Below are positions 30,350-43,687 of a stretch of 64,000 nt of DNA, in pieces. The position numbers were made by a program, and so were the translations under genes. A model generated the notes under the pieces. That model saw only the letters and a program-made list of their open reading frames with translations. It was not told where the DNA came from and searched no databases. Origin of the DNA: Powellomyces hirtus (Eukaryota; Chytridiomycota; Chytridiomycetes; Spizellomycetales; Powellomycetaceae); the NCBI GenBank assembly GCA_025526995.1, contig JAHLKG010000012.1:310001-374000 (forward strand), given 5' to 3'. Position 1 is the first letter of the stretch, and each line of letters starts with the position of its first letter.

Positions 30350-31755
30350 TGTTGAGACGTCTTGACATCTACAAACAGGAACTCAGCATACCAGATAGGT
30401 TGCTAGGTTGTTATCAAGAATTGCAGAGGGTCTGAAGGTGCTTCCCAAGGTAGGGAAGGTCGCCTGTAGTGTTTGGCAGAGTGTACTAGACAAGTAGAGT
30501 GTGTTGGACTGTTATTACATTGGTTGGGGATGCCCAGAGGGCGTCCTTTTATAACAATTTGGATCATAGTACATGTGTAGTGACAATCTAACTGTGCCCT
30601 AGCTTGGCCAAGACGGCCCTGGCCTGGCCTAGTATTGTTCCCAATCGCAGGGTGTCTTTTTGCCTTTTCTTGGCGCTTCTATCAGCGCTTCAGACGTGTT
30701 CTAGGCCTTCCCAGGCCCTCTCCAGCTATTCTGGATCGTTCTAGACCATTCTGGACCATTCCAGACCATTCTAGACACAAGTGGATGTCCTCCCACATGT
30801 CCTGTGTGCTCTAAGTCCTCCCAGAGGCGCCCACAGGTAGATTCCAACATTTATAACAATTTGGATCATAGTACATGTGTAGTGACAATCTAACTGTGCC
30901 CTAGCTTGGCCAAGACGGCCCTGGCCTGGCCTAGTATTGTTCCCAATCACAGGGTGTCTTTTTGCCTTTTCTTGGCGCTTCTATCAGCGCTCCAGATGTG
31001 TTCTAGGCCTTCCCAGGCCCTCTCCAGCTATTCTGGATCGTTCTAGACCATTCTGGACCATTCCAGACCATTCTAGACACAAGTGGATGTCCTCCCACAT
31101 GTCCCGTGTGCTCTAAGTCCTCCCAGAGGCGCCCACAGGTAGATTCCAACATTTATAACAATTTGGATCATAGTACATGTGTAGTGACAATCTAACTGTG
31201 CCCTAGCTTGGCCAAGACGGCCCTGGCCTGGCCTAGTATTGTTCCCAATCACAGGGTGTCTTTTTGCCTTTTCTTGGCGCTTCTATCAGCGCTCCAGACG
31301 TGTTCTAGGCCTTCCCAGGCCCTCTCCAGCTATTCTGGATCGTTCTAGACCATTCTGGACCATTCCAGACCATTCTAGACACAAGTGGATGTCCTCCCAC
31401 ATGTCCCGTGTGCTCTAAGTCCTCCCAGAGGCGCCCACAGGTAGATGCCAACATTTATAACAATTTGGATCATAGTACATGTGTAGTGACAATCTAACTG
31501 TGCCCTAGCTTGGCCAAGACGGCCCTGGCCTGGCCTAGTATTGTTCCCAATCACAGGGTGTCTTTTTGCCTTTTCTTGGCGCTTCTATCAGCGCTCCAGA
31601 CGTGTTCTAGGCCTTCCCAGGCCCTCTCCAGCTATTCTGGATCGTTCTAGACCATTCTGGACCATTCCAGACCATTCTAGACACAAGTGGATGTCCTCCC
31701 ACATGTCCCGTGTGCTCTAAGTCCTCCCAGAGGCGCCCACAGGTAGATTCCAACA
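30350..31755 (-). repeat. Expanded LTR shared by A2 and A3 (four U3 copies)
   Basis: 1406 bp, same structure as 24626-26031. U3 units start at 30548, 30850, 31152 and 31454. One unit has AGATGCCAACA in place of AGATTCCAACA near 31443, a private marker. Confidence 0.9.
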
Positions 31756-31762
31756 CTCCCAC

Positions 31763-34700
31763 TCACGAAACATGTTTTGTGATCCCACAGGCGTCCCTCA
31801 GTTTCAAGAACTGATCCCTAGCCAGTGGTTTTGTCAAGATGTCTGCAACCATGTCCTGAGTCGAGAGATACTCTAATGCAATCTCCAAGCGTCCTAGTGC
31901 TTCTCTGATAAAGTGGTACCTCACTTCAATGTGTTTGGTGCTGGCATGCAATGTCGGGTTCTTAGCAAGAGCAATGGCACCCTGGTTGTCCTCAAAGAGC
32001 ATTGTGGGTCCATCCTGCTTGAATCCGAGCTCCCCTGCAAGCAGACGAAGCCAAACAGCTTCCTTGGTGCACTGGGCTAGTGCCATGTACTCTGCTTCCG
32101 TGCTTGAAAGAGCTACAGTGGTCTGCCGCTTGGATTGCCAGGTGATAGGCCCGTTGAACATGAAGATGAATCCAGTGGTTGATCTCCTTGTGTCCAAACA
32201 TCCAGCATAGTCGGAATCCGAGTATCCAACCAGCTTCCTAGGCTCAGAGACATTCTCTTTGCCTCCCAGAAGGATTCCAAGTTCGCTTGTGCCCTTCAGG
32301 TATCTGATGATCCGCTTGGCAGCACTCCAATGCTCCTTTCCAGGCTTTGCAAGGTACTTGGACACAATTCCAACTGCAGCAGCAATGTCAGGGCGTGTTC
32401 CTAGCATGGCATAGATCAAACTGCCCACTGCATTCCTGTATGGCACAGAGCTCATCTCCAGCTCATCCGTCTCATTCTGAGGTGCCATGTTGTTTCTGAG
32501 GTGCAGTCCATGTTCCATAGGCGTGGCATGAACCTTGGCATCTCCCATGTTGAATTTCGAAACGACCTCTTCAACATACTTCTTCTGAGACAACCAGATG
32601 GTGCGGGTGCTTCTGCTCCGTCTGATGTGAATCCCAAGGAAGTAATTCAGCTCTCCAAGGTCTGTTATCTCAATAGCTCGCCTCAGCTCCTTCTTGACAT
32701 CCCCCAGCTGTTCCTTGCTTGATGAGGCCACAATGAGGTCGTCCACATAGATCAGAATGTACTCTGTTGTCCCATTCTGACTCCTGTAGTACATGCAAGG
32801 CTCTGCAGTCGACTGCACAAAGCCCATAGACTTCAGTTTGTGGTCTATCTTGTGGTTGAAGCGCCTTGCTGATTGCTTGAGGCCGTAGAGGGGTCTCCCA
32901 AGCTTGCAGACCCGTCCTGGATGCTTGGAATCCTCAAAGCCCTCCGGTTGGCGCATGTAGATCACATAGTCCAGATCCCCTTGCAAGAATGCTGTCTTCA
33001 CGTCCATCTGATGTGCCTCCAAGTCATCTGTGGCAATGATGGAGAACAGCAGTCTCATGGGACCAAACTTGGCAACAGGAGCAAACGTCTCCTGATAGTC
33101 CAATCCCTCTCTCTGAGAAAATCCCTTGGCAACAAGTCTTGCCTTGTATCTGTCAAGCTCTCCTGTGTCCTTCAGCTTTCGTTTGAAGACCCACTTGCAT
33201 CCAATAGCTTTTCTGCCCCTTGGCAGGTCCACAAGTTGCCATGTCCCATTCTTGACAAGAGCATCCATCTCTTCCTGAGCAGCCTGACGCCATTGTGAAG
33301 CATCTGGCATGGTCTGGCTCTCCTTGTAGCTTGTGGGCTTGTTTGAGACAAAGGAGACAGCATAGGCAACTGCAGCAACGTTTGCAGCGTTGCTTGAAGC
33401 CTTCCACCACTCTCCTGGCGGCTTCCTGAGTCTTTTGGGGGTTGGAGAAGGCTCTGCAGCACTCTCATAGTCAGAGGACGGCTCAGGGGTCCGTTCCCTT
33501 ATGTTCTCCTCTCCCTCTGACATGGCTGTGTCCTCTGAGTCGTCACTGACATCCTGCAGCTCGTCACTGACATCCTGCAGCTTCATTTCAGGCCCAATTC
33601 CCACTTCCAGGCTCTCAGCAGGCACTTGGGGCGTCTGAGCAGACTGGAGGGATGGAATGAAGCTCTTCTCATCGAATTTGACACTTCTGGAGAACAGGAT
33701 CTTCTTAGTCTGTATGTCCATAAGCCGGTATTCCTTGCTGTGGGAGCTATACTCCAGCATGATGCACTTGACGGCAGCATCATCCAGCTTCTGGCGCTTG
33801 TTGGGTTGAATGTAGGCATAGGCAATGCATCCAAACGTCCTCAAATGTCCCAGAGATGGTGGGATACCATGGAACATCTCATAAGGCGTCTTGGGGCATG
33901 CAACAGTGGGAGATCTGTTCCTCAGATAGACTGCTGTCATGATTGCTTCTCCCCAGAAACGCTTGTCCAAGCCTGACTGCTTCAACAAACATCTCCCCAT
34001 CTCCATAAGGGTACGGTTGGCTCGTTCAGCAACACCATTTTGCTGTGGAGTATTTACTGAACTCCTCTGATGCTGTGTGCCCTTCTCCTTGAAGTGGTCC
34101 CTTAGCAAGTTGCTCATGTACTCGCCTCCTGGGTCGGATCTGACAGCTTTGATCTGCTTTCCATGTAGGGGGACGAGTGCTGCTTCCAGCTCCTGATAGT
34201 GCCTAGCAACTTCTCCCTTGGTCTTCATAAGGCAAACATGGAAATATCTCGTCTTGTCATCAATGAATGTGACAAAATAGCGATATCCAGTGATTGTGGG
34301 TGGTTCAACTGGTCCCCAGACATCTGTGTGGATCAATCCCAGCTTCTCTGATGCTCTGGAGGCCTGTGCCTTGGGGAATGGCGCTCTGCTTGCTTTGCTG
34401 AGTGCACAAGTGTCACAAATGCTCAAGCTCCCACTGGTTTGAACGCCCTTGGCAAGCTTGGTGAGCCTTCCAATGTCTGCAACATTCAAATGGCCGAGTC
34501 TCTGATGCCATAGGGACAAGTCCTGACTTGTTGTGTCCCTTCCAACATTGTGGGCAATCCCAGCATTTGCCTGCCCATGTGTTGTCTCGAATGTGTAGAC
34601 AAATTGGTTCTCTTTGGCAAGGAAAGCCGTCCCATCCTTTGCAATGATCCGAGCAGCCTGTGGTCCCACTTCAAAACAAGCTCCAGCTTTGGCAAGGCGA

Positions 34701-35794
34701 GCCAGTGATAGGAGGTTCTTGGTCATCTTGGGGACGTGCCAGCAGTTCTGGATTTGCAGGGGCACTGTCTTCCCCTCTGTGTTGATCACCCATGTGTGAA
34801 GCGTTCCATGCCCCACAGCTTCCAATGTGTGATTGTCTGCCATCTCAATGGCGACAGGAGACATCTTCTCATAGTCCCCAAACAGCTCTCTGCGGCCAGT
34901 CATGTGCTGAGAGGCTCCTGAGTCCAAAATCCAAGTGTTGGATGTCAGGGATGGCATCTGAGTTCCAATGGTGGTGAAAGCAAAGCCTCCAGGCGTCTGT
35001 TGAGTCGAGTTGGCCTGGTTTAGGCCCTTCTTCTCATCTGCTGCCCTCTTGTGGCATTCCTTCTTGATGTGGCCCTTCTTGTTGCAGTAGTGACAGACTG
35101 CCTCCTTCTTCCAATCTGGCTTTCCCCCAGCCTTGTTGGTCTTCTGAGCATTCCCTTTGGTGTCAGCTTGTGTGAAGAAGGCTTTTGCTGCCTTTCCAGA
35201 GTTCTTCTTTCCATCTGCACGCCTCATTTCCTCCTGCAACAGCCTGGATGTCACAAAAGCCAAGTCCAGCTTCTCACTGGTCGACTCCAGAGTCATCACA
35301 AGGGTGTCAAAGGCTTCTGGAAGGGAAGAGAGCAAGGAGAACACATGGTCCTCCTCAGAAACGGGAGCTCCGATGGCTGCAAGTTCCTGGGTCATCCTCT
35401 TGATCTTGTTGATGTGGATGGTCATGGAATCAGTTGGGTCCATTGTCACAGTGAGGAACCGTCGTCTCAGGAAGTGTCTGTTGGCAACCCCCTTCTTCTC
35501 ATGCACCTCCCTCAGCTTTTCCCATGCTTCAAGGGCGGATTCAGCCTCATGAACATGCATCAATTGCTCATCATTCAAAGACATGATCAGCAGAGCCAGA
35601 GCTCTCTCATCTCGACGTATCCAGTCGTCTGATGCTGTGTTGGTGGCCTTGGCAGTTCCAGAGCCGTCCTTGATGTCAATGGCATCCCAAAGTCCCTTCT
35701 CAATCAACAGCATCTTCATTTTCAACTTCCAAAGGTGAAAGTTCTCCCCAGTGAACCTCTCAATGGACACTCAGATGTCAGAGTCGCCAGCCAT
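31763..35794 (-). pseudogene. gag-pol: A3: copia Gag-Pol with a stop near the N-terminus
   Basis: It has the same length and domains as A2, exactly 5724 bp away. A CGA-to-TGA change at the DIRVS arginine (near 35772) puts a stop about seven codons after ATG. The rest of the frame is open to 31763, so only an alternative downstream start could make protein. It also carries small substitutions in the RT region (AIEITDLGEL for AFEMTDLGEL). Its leader belongs to the type seen in A5 and the T units. Confidence 0.88.
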
Positions 35795-36073
35795 CTTGTG
35801 CAAAGAGTGTGGCAAAATGGGATAGTCCCGGTGTTCAACCACAAGTGGTCAGAACCTGCTCCAGAAAATCCACTCCAGTCCAGTTCAGTCCAGACAATAG
35901 CTCGTTCGATGGTCAGACGCAGGTGTCCTATGCCTGCTATCTAGGCTTCTCGAGTGCTCAAACAGTTCTCCAAGTCCTCAGCAGCACCAGTGATAGGCAC
36001 AGTGACGTGTTTCCCAGATAGGGATAGAGGTGGAGTCAGTATTGTTCAGACAGCTGTGTCAGGGCTCATAACC

Positions 36074-37479
36074 TGTTGAGACGTCTTGACATCTACAAAC
36101 AGGAACTCAGCATACCAGATAGGTTGCTAGGTTGTTGTCAAGAATTGCAGAGGGTCTGAAGGTGCTTCCCAAGGTAGGGAAGGTCGCCTGTAGTGTTTGG
36201 CAGAGTGTACTAGACAAGTAGAGTGTGTTGGACTGTTATTACATTGGTTGGGGATGCCCAGAGGGCGTCCTTTTATAACAATTTGGATCATAGTACATGT
36301 GTAGTGACAATCTAACTGTGCCCTAGCTTGGCCAAGACGGCCCTGGCCTGGCCTAGTATTGTTCCCAATCGCAGGGTGTCTTTTTGCCTTTTCTTGGCGC
36401 TTCTATCAGCGCTTCAGACGTGTTCTAGGCCTTCCCAGGCCCTCTCCAGCTATTCTGGATCGTTCTAGACCATTCTGGACCATTCCAGACCATTCTAGAC
36501 ACAAGTGGATGTCCTCCCACATGTCCTGTGTGCTCTAAGTCCTCCCAGAGGCGCCCACAGGTAGATTCCAACATTTATAACAATTTGGATCATAGTACAT
36601 GTGTAGTGACAATCTAACTGTGCCCTAGCTTGGCCAAGACGGCCCTGGCCTGGCCTAGTATTGTTCCCAATCACAGGGTGTCTTTTTGCCTTTTCTTGGC
36701 GCTTCTATCAGCGCTCCAGACGTGTTCTAGGCCTTCCCAGGCCCTCTCCAGCTATTCTGGATCGTTCTAGACCATTCTGGACCATTCCAGACCATTCTAG
36801 ACACAAGTGGATGTCCTCCCACATGTCCCGTGTGCTCTAAGTCCTCCCAGAGGCGCCCACAGGTAGATTCCAACATTTATAACAATTTGGATCATAGTAC
36901 ATGTGTAGTGACAATCTAACTGTGCCCTAGCTTGGCCAAGACGGCCCTGGCCTGGCCTAGTATTGTTCCCAATCACAGGGTGTCTTTTTGCCTTTTCTTG
37001 GCGCTTCTATCAGCGCTCCAGACGTGTTCTAGGCCTTCCCAGGCCCTCTCCAGCTATTCTGGATCGTTCTAGACCATTCTGGACCATTCCAGACCATTCT
37101 AGACACAAGTGGATGTCCTCCCACATGTCCCGTGTGCTCTAAGTCCTCCCAGAGGCGCCCACAGGTAGATTCCAACATTTATAACAATTTGGATCATAGT
37201 ACATGTGTAGTGACAATCTAACTGTGCCCTAGCTTGGCCAAGACGGCCCTGGCCTGGCCTAGTATTGTTCCCAATCACAGGGTGTCTTTTTGCCTTTTCT
37301 TGGCGCTTCTATCAGCGCTCCAGACGTGTTCTAGGCCTTCCCAGGCCCTCTCCAGCTATTCTGGATCGTTCTAGACCATTCTGGACCATTCCAGACCATT
37401 CTAGACACAAGTGGATGTCCTCCCACATGTCCCGTGTGCTCTAAGTCCTCCCAGAGGCGCCCACAGGTAGATTCCAACA
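36074..37479 (-). repeat. Expanded LTR shared by A3 and A4 (four U3 copies)
   Basis: 1406 bp, identical in layout to the two preceding LTRs, with U3 units starting at 36272, 36574, 36876 and 37178. It is the third copy of the same block. Confidence 0.9.
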
Positions 37480-37486
37480 CTCCCAC

Positions 37487-40400
37487 TCACGAAACATGTT
37501 TTGTGATCCCACAGGCGTCCCTCAGTTTCAAGAACTGATCCCTAGCCAGTGGTTTTGTCAAGATGTCTGCAACCATGTCCTGAGTCGAGAGATACTCTAA
37601 TGCAATCTCCAAGCGTCCTAGTGCTTCTCTGATAAAGTGGTACCTCACTTCAATGTGTTTGGTGCTGGCATGCAATGTCGGGTTCTTAGCAAGAGCAATG
37701 GCACCCTGGTTGTCCTCAAAGAGCATTGTGGGTCCATCCTGCTTGAATCCGAGCTCCCCTGCAAGCAGACGAAGCCAAACAGCTTCCTTGGTGCACTGGG
37801 CTAGTGCCATGTACTCTGCTTCCGTGCTTGAAAGAGCTACAGTGGTCTGCCGCTTGGATTGCCAGGTGATAGGCCCGTTGAACATGAAGATGAATCCAGT
37901 GGTTGATCTCCTTGTGTCCAAACATCCAGCATAGTCGGAATCCGAGTATCCAACCAGCTTCCTAGGCTCAGAGACATTCTCTTTGCCTCCCAGAAGGATT
38001 CCAAGTTCGCTTGTGCCCTTCAGGTATCTGATGATCCGCTTGGCAGCACTCCAATGCTCCTTTCCAGGCTTTGCAAGGTACTTGGACACAATTCCAACTG
38101 CAGCAGCAATGTCAGGGCGTGTTCCTAGCATGGCATAGATCAAACTGCCCACTGCATTCCTGTATGGCACAGAGCTCATCTCCAGCTCATCCGTCTCATT
38201 CTGAGGTGCCATGTTGTTTCTGAGGTGCAGTCCATGTTCCATAGGCGTGGCATGAACCTTGGCATCTCCCATGTTGAATTTCGAAACGACCTCTTCAACA
38301 TACTTCTTCTGAGACAACCAGATGGTGCGGGTGCTTCTGCTCCGTCTGATGTGAATCCCAAGGAAGTAATTCAGCTCTCCAAGGTCTGTCATCTCAAAAG
38401 CTCGCCTCAGCTCCTTCTTGACATCCCCCAGCTGTTCCTTGCTTGATGAGGCCACAATGAGGTCGTCCACATAGATCAGAATGTACTCTGTTGTCCCATT
38501 CTGACTCCTGTAGTACATGCAAGGCTCTGCAGTCGACTGCACAAAGCCCATAGACTTCAGTTTGTGGTCTATCTTGTGGTTGAAGCGCCTTGCTGATTGC
38601 TTGAGGCCGTAGAGGGGTCTCCCAAGCTTGCAGACCCGTCCTGGATGCTTGGAATCCTCAAAGCCCTCTGGTTGGCGCATGTAGATCACATAGTCCAGAT
38701 CCCCTTGCAAGAATGCTGTCTTCACGTCCATCTGATGTGCCTCCAAGTCATCTGTGGCAATGATGGAGAACAGCAGTCTCATGGGACCAAACTTGGCAAC
38801 AGGAGCAAACGTCTCCTGATAGTCCAATCCCTCTCTCTGAGAAAATCCCTTGGCAACAAGTCTTGCCTTGTATCTGTCAAGCTCTCCTGTGTCCTTCAGC
38901 TTTCGTTTGAAGACCCACTTGCATCCAATAGCTTTTCTGCCCCTTGGCAGGTCCACAAGTTGCCATGTCCCATTCTTGACAAGAGCATCCATCTCTTCCT
39001 GAGCAGCCTGACGCCATTGTGAAGCATCTGGCATGGTCTGGCTCTCCTTGTAGCTTGTGGGCTCGTTTGAGACAAAGGAGACAGCATAGGCAACTGCAGC
39101 AACGTTTGCAGCGTTGCTTGAAGCCTTCCACCACTCTCCTGGCGGCTTCCTGAGTCTTTTGGGGGTTGGAGAAGGCTCTGCAGCACTCTCATAGTCAGAG
39201 GACGGCTCAGGGGTCCGTTCCCTTATGTTCTCCTCTCCCTCTGACATGGCTGTGTCCTCAGAGTCGTCACTGACATCCTGCAGCTCGTCACTGACATCCT
39301 GCAGCTTCATTTCAGGCCCAATTCCTACTTCCAGGCTCTCAGCAGGCACTTGGGGCGTCTGAGCAGACTGGAGGGATGGAATGAAGCTCTTCTCATCGAA
39401 TTTGACACTTCTGGAGAACAGGATCTTCTTAGTCTGTATGTCCATAAGCCGGTATTCCTTGCTGTGGGAGCTATACCCCAGCATGATGCACTTGACGGCA
39501 GCATCATCCAGCTTCTGGCGCTTGTTGGGTTGAATGTAGGCATAGGCAATGCATCCAAACGTCCTCAAATGTCCCAGAGATGGTGGGATACCATGGAACA
39601 TCTCATAAGGCGTCTTGGGGCATGCAACAGTGGGAGATCTGTTCCTCAGATAGACTGCTGTCATGATTGCTTCTCCCCAGAAACGCTTGTCCAAGCCTGA
39701 CTGCTTCAACAAACATCTCCCCATCTCCATAAGGGTACGGTTGGCTCGTTCAGCAACACCATTTTGCTGTGGAGTATTTACTGAACTCCTCTGATGCTGT
39801 GTGCCCTTCTCCTTGAAGTGGTCCCTTAGCAAGTTGCTCATGTACTCGCCTCCTGGGTCGGATCTGACAGCTTTGATCTGCTTTCCATGTAGGGGGACGA
39901 GTGCTGCTTCCAGCTCCTGATAGTGCCTAGCAACTTCTCCCTTGGTCTTCATAAGGCAAACATGGAAATATCTCATCTTGTCATCAATGAATGTGACAAA
40001 ATAGCGATATCCAGTGATTGTGGGTGGTTCAACTGGTCCCCAGACATCTGTGTGGATCAATCCCAGCTTCTCTGATGCTCTGGAGGCCTGTGCCTTGGGG
40101 AATGGCGCTCTGCTTGCTTTGCTGAGTGCACAAGTGTCACAAATGCTCAAGCTCCCACTGGTTTGAACGCCCTTGGCAAGCTTGGTGAGCCTTCCAATGT
40201 CTGCAACATTCAAATGGCCAAGTCTCTGATGCCATAGGGACAAGTCCTGACTTGTTGTGTCCCTTCCAACATTGTGGGCAATCCCAGCATTTGCCTGCCC
40301 ATGTGTTGTCTCGAACGTGTAGACAAATTGGTTCTCTTTGGCAAGGAAAGCCGTCCCATCCTTTGCAATGATCCGAGCAGCCTGTGGTCCCACTTCAAAA

Positions 40401-41518
40401 CAAGCTCCAGCTTTGGCAAGGCGAGCCAGTGATAGGAGGTTCTTGGTCATCTTGGGGACGTGCCAGCAGTTCTGGATTTGCAGGGGCACTGTCTTCCCCT
40501 CTGTGTTGATCACCCATGTGTGAAGCGTTCCATGCCCCACAGCTTCCAATGTGTGATTGTCTGCCATCTCAATGGCGACAGGAGACATCTTCTCATAGTC
40601 CCCAAACAGCTCTCTGCGGCCAGTCATGTGCTGAGAGGCTCCTGAGTCCAAAATCCAAGTGTTGGATGTCAGGGATGGCATCTGAGTTCCAATGGTGGTG
40701 AAAGCAAAGCCTCCAGGCGTCTATTGAGTCGAGTTGGCCTGGTTTAGGCCCTTCTTCTCATCTGCTGCCCTCTTGTGGCATTCCTTCTTGATGTGGCCCT
40801 TCTTGTTGCAGTAGTGACAGACTGCCTCCTTCTTCCAATCTGGCTTTCCCCCAGCCTTGTTGGTCTTCTGAGCATTCCCTTTGGTGTCAGCTTGTGTGAA
40901 GAAGGCTTTTGCTGCCTTTCCAGAGTTCTTCTTTCCATCTGCACGCCTCATTTCCTCCTATAACAGCCTGGATGTCACAAAAGCCAAGTCCAGCTTCTCA
41001 CTGGTCGACTCCAGAGTCATCACAAGGGTGTCAAAGGCTTCTGGAAGGGAAGAGAGCAAGGAGAACACATGGTCCTCCTCAGAAACGGGAGCTCCGATGG
41101 CTGCAAGTTCCTGGGTCATCCTCTTGATCTTGTTGATGTGGATGGTCATGGAATCAGTTGGGTCCATTGTCACAGTGAGGAACCGTCGTCTCAGGAAGTG
41201 TCTGTTGGCAACCCCCTTCTTCTCATGCACCTCCCTCAGCTTTTCCCATGCTTCAAGGGCGGATTCAGCCTCATGAACATGCATCAATTGCTCATCATTC
41301 AAAGACATGATCAGCAGAGCCAGAGCTCTCTCATCTCGACGTATCCAGTCGTCTGATGCTGTGTTGGTGGCCTTGGCAGTTCCAGAGCCGTCCTTGATGT
41401 CAATGGCATCCCAAAGTCCCTTCTCAATCAACAGCATCTTCATTTTCAACTTCCAAAGGTGAAAGTTCTCCCCAGTGAACCTCTCAATGGACACTCGGAT
41501 GTCAGAGTCGCCAGCCAT
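37487..41518 (-). pseudogene. gag-pol: A4: copia Gag-Pol with two in-frame TAG stops
   Basis: It is collinear with A2 over its full length. Premature TAG codons occur near 40720 (before TPGGFAF) and near 40955 (before EEMRRADG). Both look like CAG-to-TAG changes. Downstream protease, integrase, RT and RNase H are open as one frame (37487-40681). A gag fragment of 193 residues precedes the first stop. It is a relatively young pseudogene. Confidence 0.9.
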
Positions 41519-41797
41519 CTTGTGCAAAGAGTGTGGCAAAATGGGATAGTCCCGGTGTTCAACCGCAAGTGGTCAGAACCTGCTCCAGAAAATCCACTCC
41601 AGTCCAGTCCAGTCCAGACAATAGCTCGTTCGATGGTCAGACGCAGGTGTCCTATGTATGCTATCTAGGCTTCTCGAGTGCTCAAACAGTTCTCCAAGTC
41701 CTCAGCAGCACCAGTGATAGGCACAGTGACGTGTTTCCCAGATAGGGATAGAGGTGGAGTCAGTATTGTTCAGACAGCTGTGTCAGGGCTCATAACC

Positions 41798-42297
41798 TGT
41801 TGAGACGTCTTGACATCTACAAACAGGAACTCAGCATACCAGATAGGTTGCTAGGTTGTTGTCAAGAATTGCAGAGGGTCTGAAGGTGCTTCCCAAGGTA
41901 GGGAAGGTCGCCTGTAGTGTTTGGCAGAGTGTACTAGACAAGTAGAGTGTGTTGGACTGTTATTATATTGGTTGGGGATGCCCAGAGGGCGTCCTTTTAT
42001 AACAATTTGGATCATAGTACATGTGTAGTGACAATCTAACTGTGCCCTAGCTTGGCCAAGACGGCCCTGGCCTGGCCTAGTATTGTTCCCAATCCCAGGG
42101 TGTCTTCTTGCCTTTTCTTGGCGCTTCTATCAGCGCTCCAGACATGTTCTAGGCCTTCCCAGGCCCTCTCCAGCTATTCTGGATCGTTCTAGACCATTCT
42201 GGACCATTCCAGACCATTCTAGACACAAGTGGATGTCCTCCCACATGTCCCGTGTGCTCTAAGTCCTCCCAGAGGCGCCCACAGGTAGATTCCAACA
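41798..42297 (-). repeat. LTR shared by A4 and T1 (single U3)
   Basis: 500 bp, the basic LTR form. On its left is the A4 primer-binding site; on its right begins the deleted unit T1. It carries the variants CCCAATCCCAGG and CAGACATG that mark the T-type LTRs. Confidence 0.9.
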
Positions 42298-43408
42298 CAG
42301 CTTTGGCAAGGCGAGCCAGTGATAGGAGGTTCTTGGTCATCTTGGGGACGTGCCAGCCGTTCTGGATTTGCAGGGGCACTGTCTTCCCCTCTGTGTTGAT
42401 CACCCATGTGTGAAGCGTTCCATGCCCCACAGCTTCCAATGTGTGATTGTCTGCCATCTCAATGGCGACAGGAGACATCTTCTCATAGTCCCCAAACAGC
42501 TCTCTGCGGCCAGTCATGTGCTGAGAGGCTCCTGAGTCCAAAATCCAAGTGTTGGATGTCAGGGATGGCATCTGAGTTCCAATGGTGGTGAAAGCAAAGC
42601 CTCCAGGCGTCTGTTGAGTCAACTTGGCCTGGTTTAGGCCCTTCTTCTCGTCTGCTGCCCTCTTGTGGTATTCCTTCTTGATGTGGCCCTTCTTGTTGCA
42701 GTAGTGACAGACCGCCTCCTTCTTCCAATCTGGCTTTCCCCCAACCTTGTTGGTCTTCTGAGCATTCCCTTTTGTGTCAGCTTGTGTGGAGAAGGCTTTT
42801 GCTGCCTTTCCAGAGTTCTTCTTTCCATCTGCACGCCTCATTTCCTCCTGCACCGGCCTGGATGTCACAAAAGCCAAGTCCAGCTTCTCACTGGTCAACT
42901 CCAGAGTCATCACAAGGGTGTCAAAGGCTTCTGGAAGGGAAGAGAGCAAGGAGAACACATGGTCCTCCTCAGAAACGGGAGCTCCGATGGCTGCAAGTTC
43001 CTGGGTCATCCTCTTGATCTTGTTGATGTGGATGGTCATGGAATCAGTTGGGTTCATTGTCACAGTGAGGAACCGACGTCTCAGGAAGTGTCTGTTGGCA
43101 ACCCCCTTCTTCTCATGCACCTCCCTCAGCTTTTCCCATGCTTCAAGGGCGGATTCAGCCTCATGAACATGCATCAATTGCTCATCATTCAAAGACATGA
43201 TCAGCAGAGCCAGAGCTCTCTCATCTCGACGTATCCAGTCGTCTGATGCTGTGTTGGTGGCCTTGGCAGTTCCAGAGCCGTCCTTGATGTCAATGGCATC
43301 CCAAAGTCCCTTCTCAATCAACAGCATCTTCATTTTCAACTTCCAAAGGTGAAAGTTCTCCCCAGTGAACCTCTCAATGGACACTCGGATGTCAGAGTCG
43401 CCAGCCAT
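42149..43408 (-). CDS. T1: Gag-protease ORF ending in LTR-encoded tail
   Basis: 419 residues from the same ATG as full elements. The gag domain, zinc-knuckle region and protease LDSGASQHM are present. The last knuckle cysteine is Tyr (CHYCNKKGHIKKEY). The frame continues to LARLAKA, where pol is joined exactly to the LTR start. The following 50 residues (from VLESTCGRLWEDL) are read from U3 and end at TAG. Integrase, RT, RNase H and the polypurine tract are deleted. The product could assemble or interfere with particles of full elements. Confidence 0.88.
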   Translation of the reverse strand: MAGDSDIRVSIERFTGENFHLWKLKMKMLLIEKGLWDAIDIKDGSGTAKATNTASDDWIRRDERALALLIMSLNDEQLMHVHEAESALEAWEKLREVHEKKGVANRHFLRRRFLTVTMNPTDSMTIHINKIKRMTQELAAIGAPVSEEDHVFSLLSSLPEAFDTLVMTLELTSEKLDLAFVTSRPVQEEMRRADGKKNSGKAAKAFSTQADTKGNAQKTNKVGGKPDWKKEAVCHYCNKKGHIKKEYHKRAADEKKGLNQAKLTQQTPGGFAFTTIGTQMPSLTSNTWILDSGASQHMTGRRELFGDYEKMSPVAIEMADNHTLEAVGHGTLHTWVINTEGKTVPLQIQNGWHVPKMTKNLLSLARLAKAVLESTCGRLWEDLEHTGHVGGHPLVSRMVWNGPEWSRTIQNSWRGPGKA

Positions 43409-43687
43409 CTTGTGCAAAGAGTGTGGCAAAATGGGATAGTCCCGGTGTTCAACCACAAGTGGTCAGAACCTGCTCCAGAAAATCCACTCCAGTCCAGTTC
43501 AGTCCAGACAATAGCTCGTTCGATGGTCAGACGCAGGTGTCCTATGCCTGCTATCTAGGCTTCTCGAGTGCTCAAACAGTTCTCCAAGTCCTCAGCAGCA
43601 CCAGTGATAGGCACAGTGACGTGTTTCCCAGATAGGGATAGAGGTGGAGTCAGTATTGTTCAGACAGCTGTGTCAGGGCTCATAACC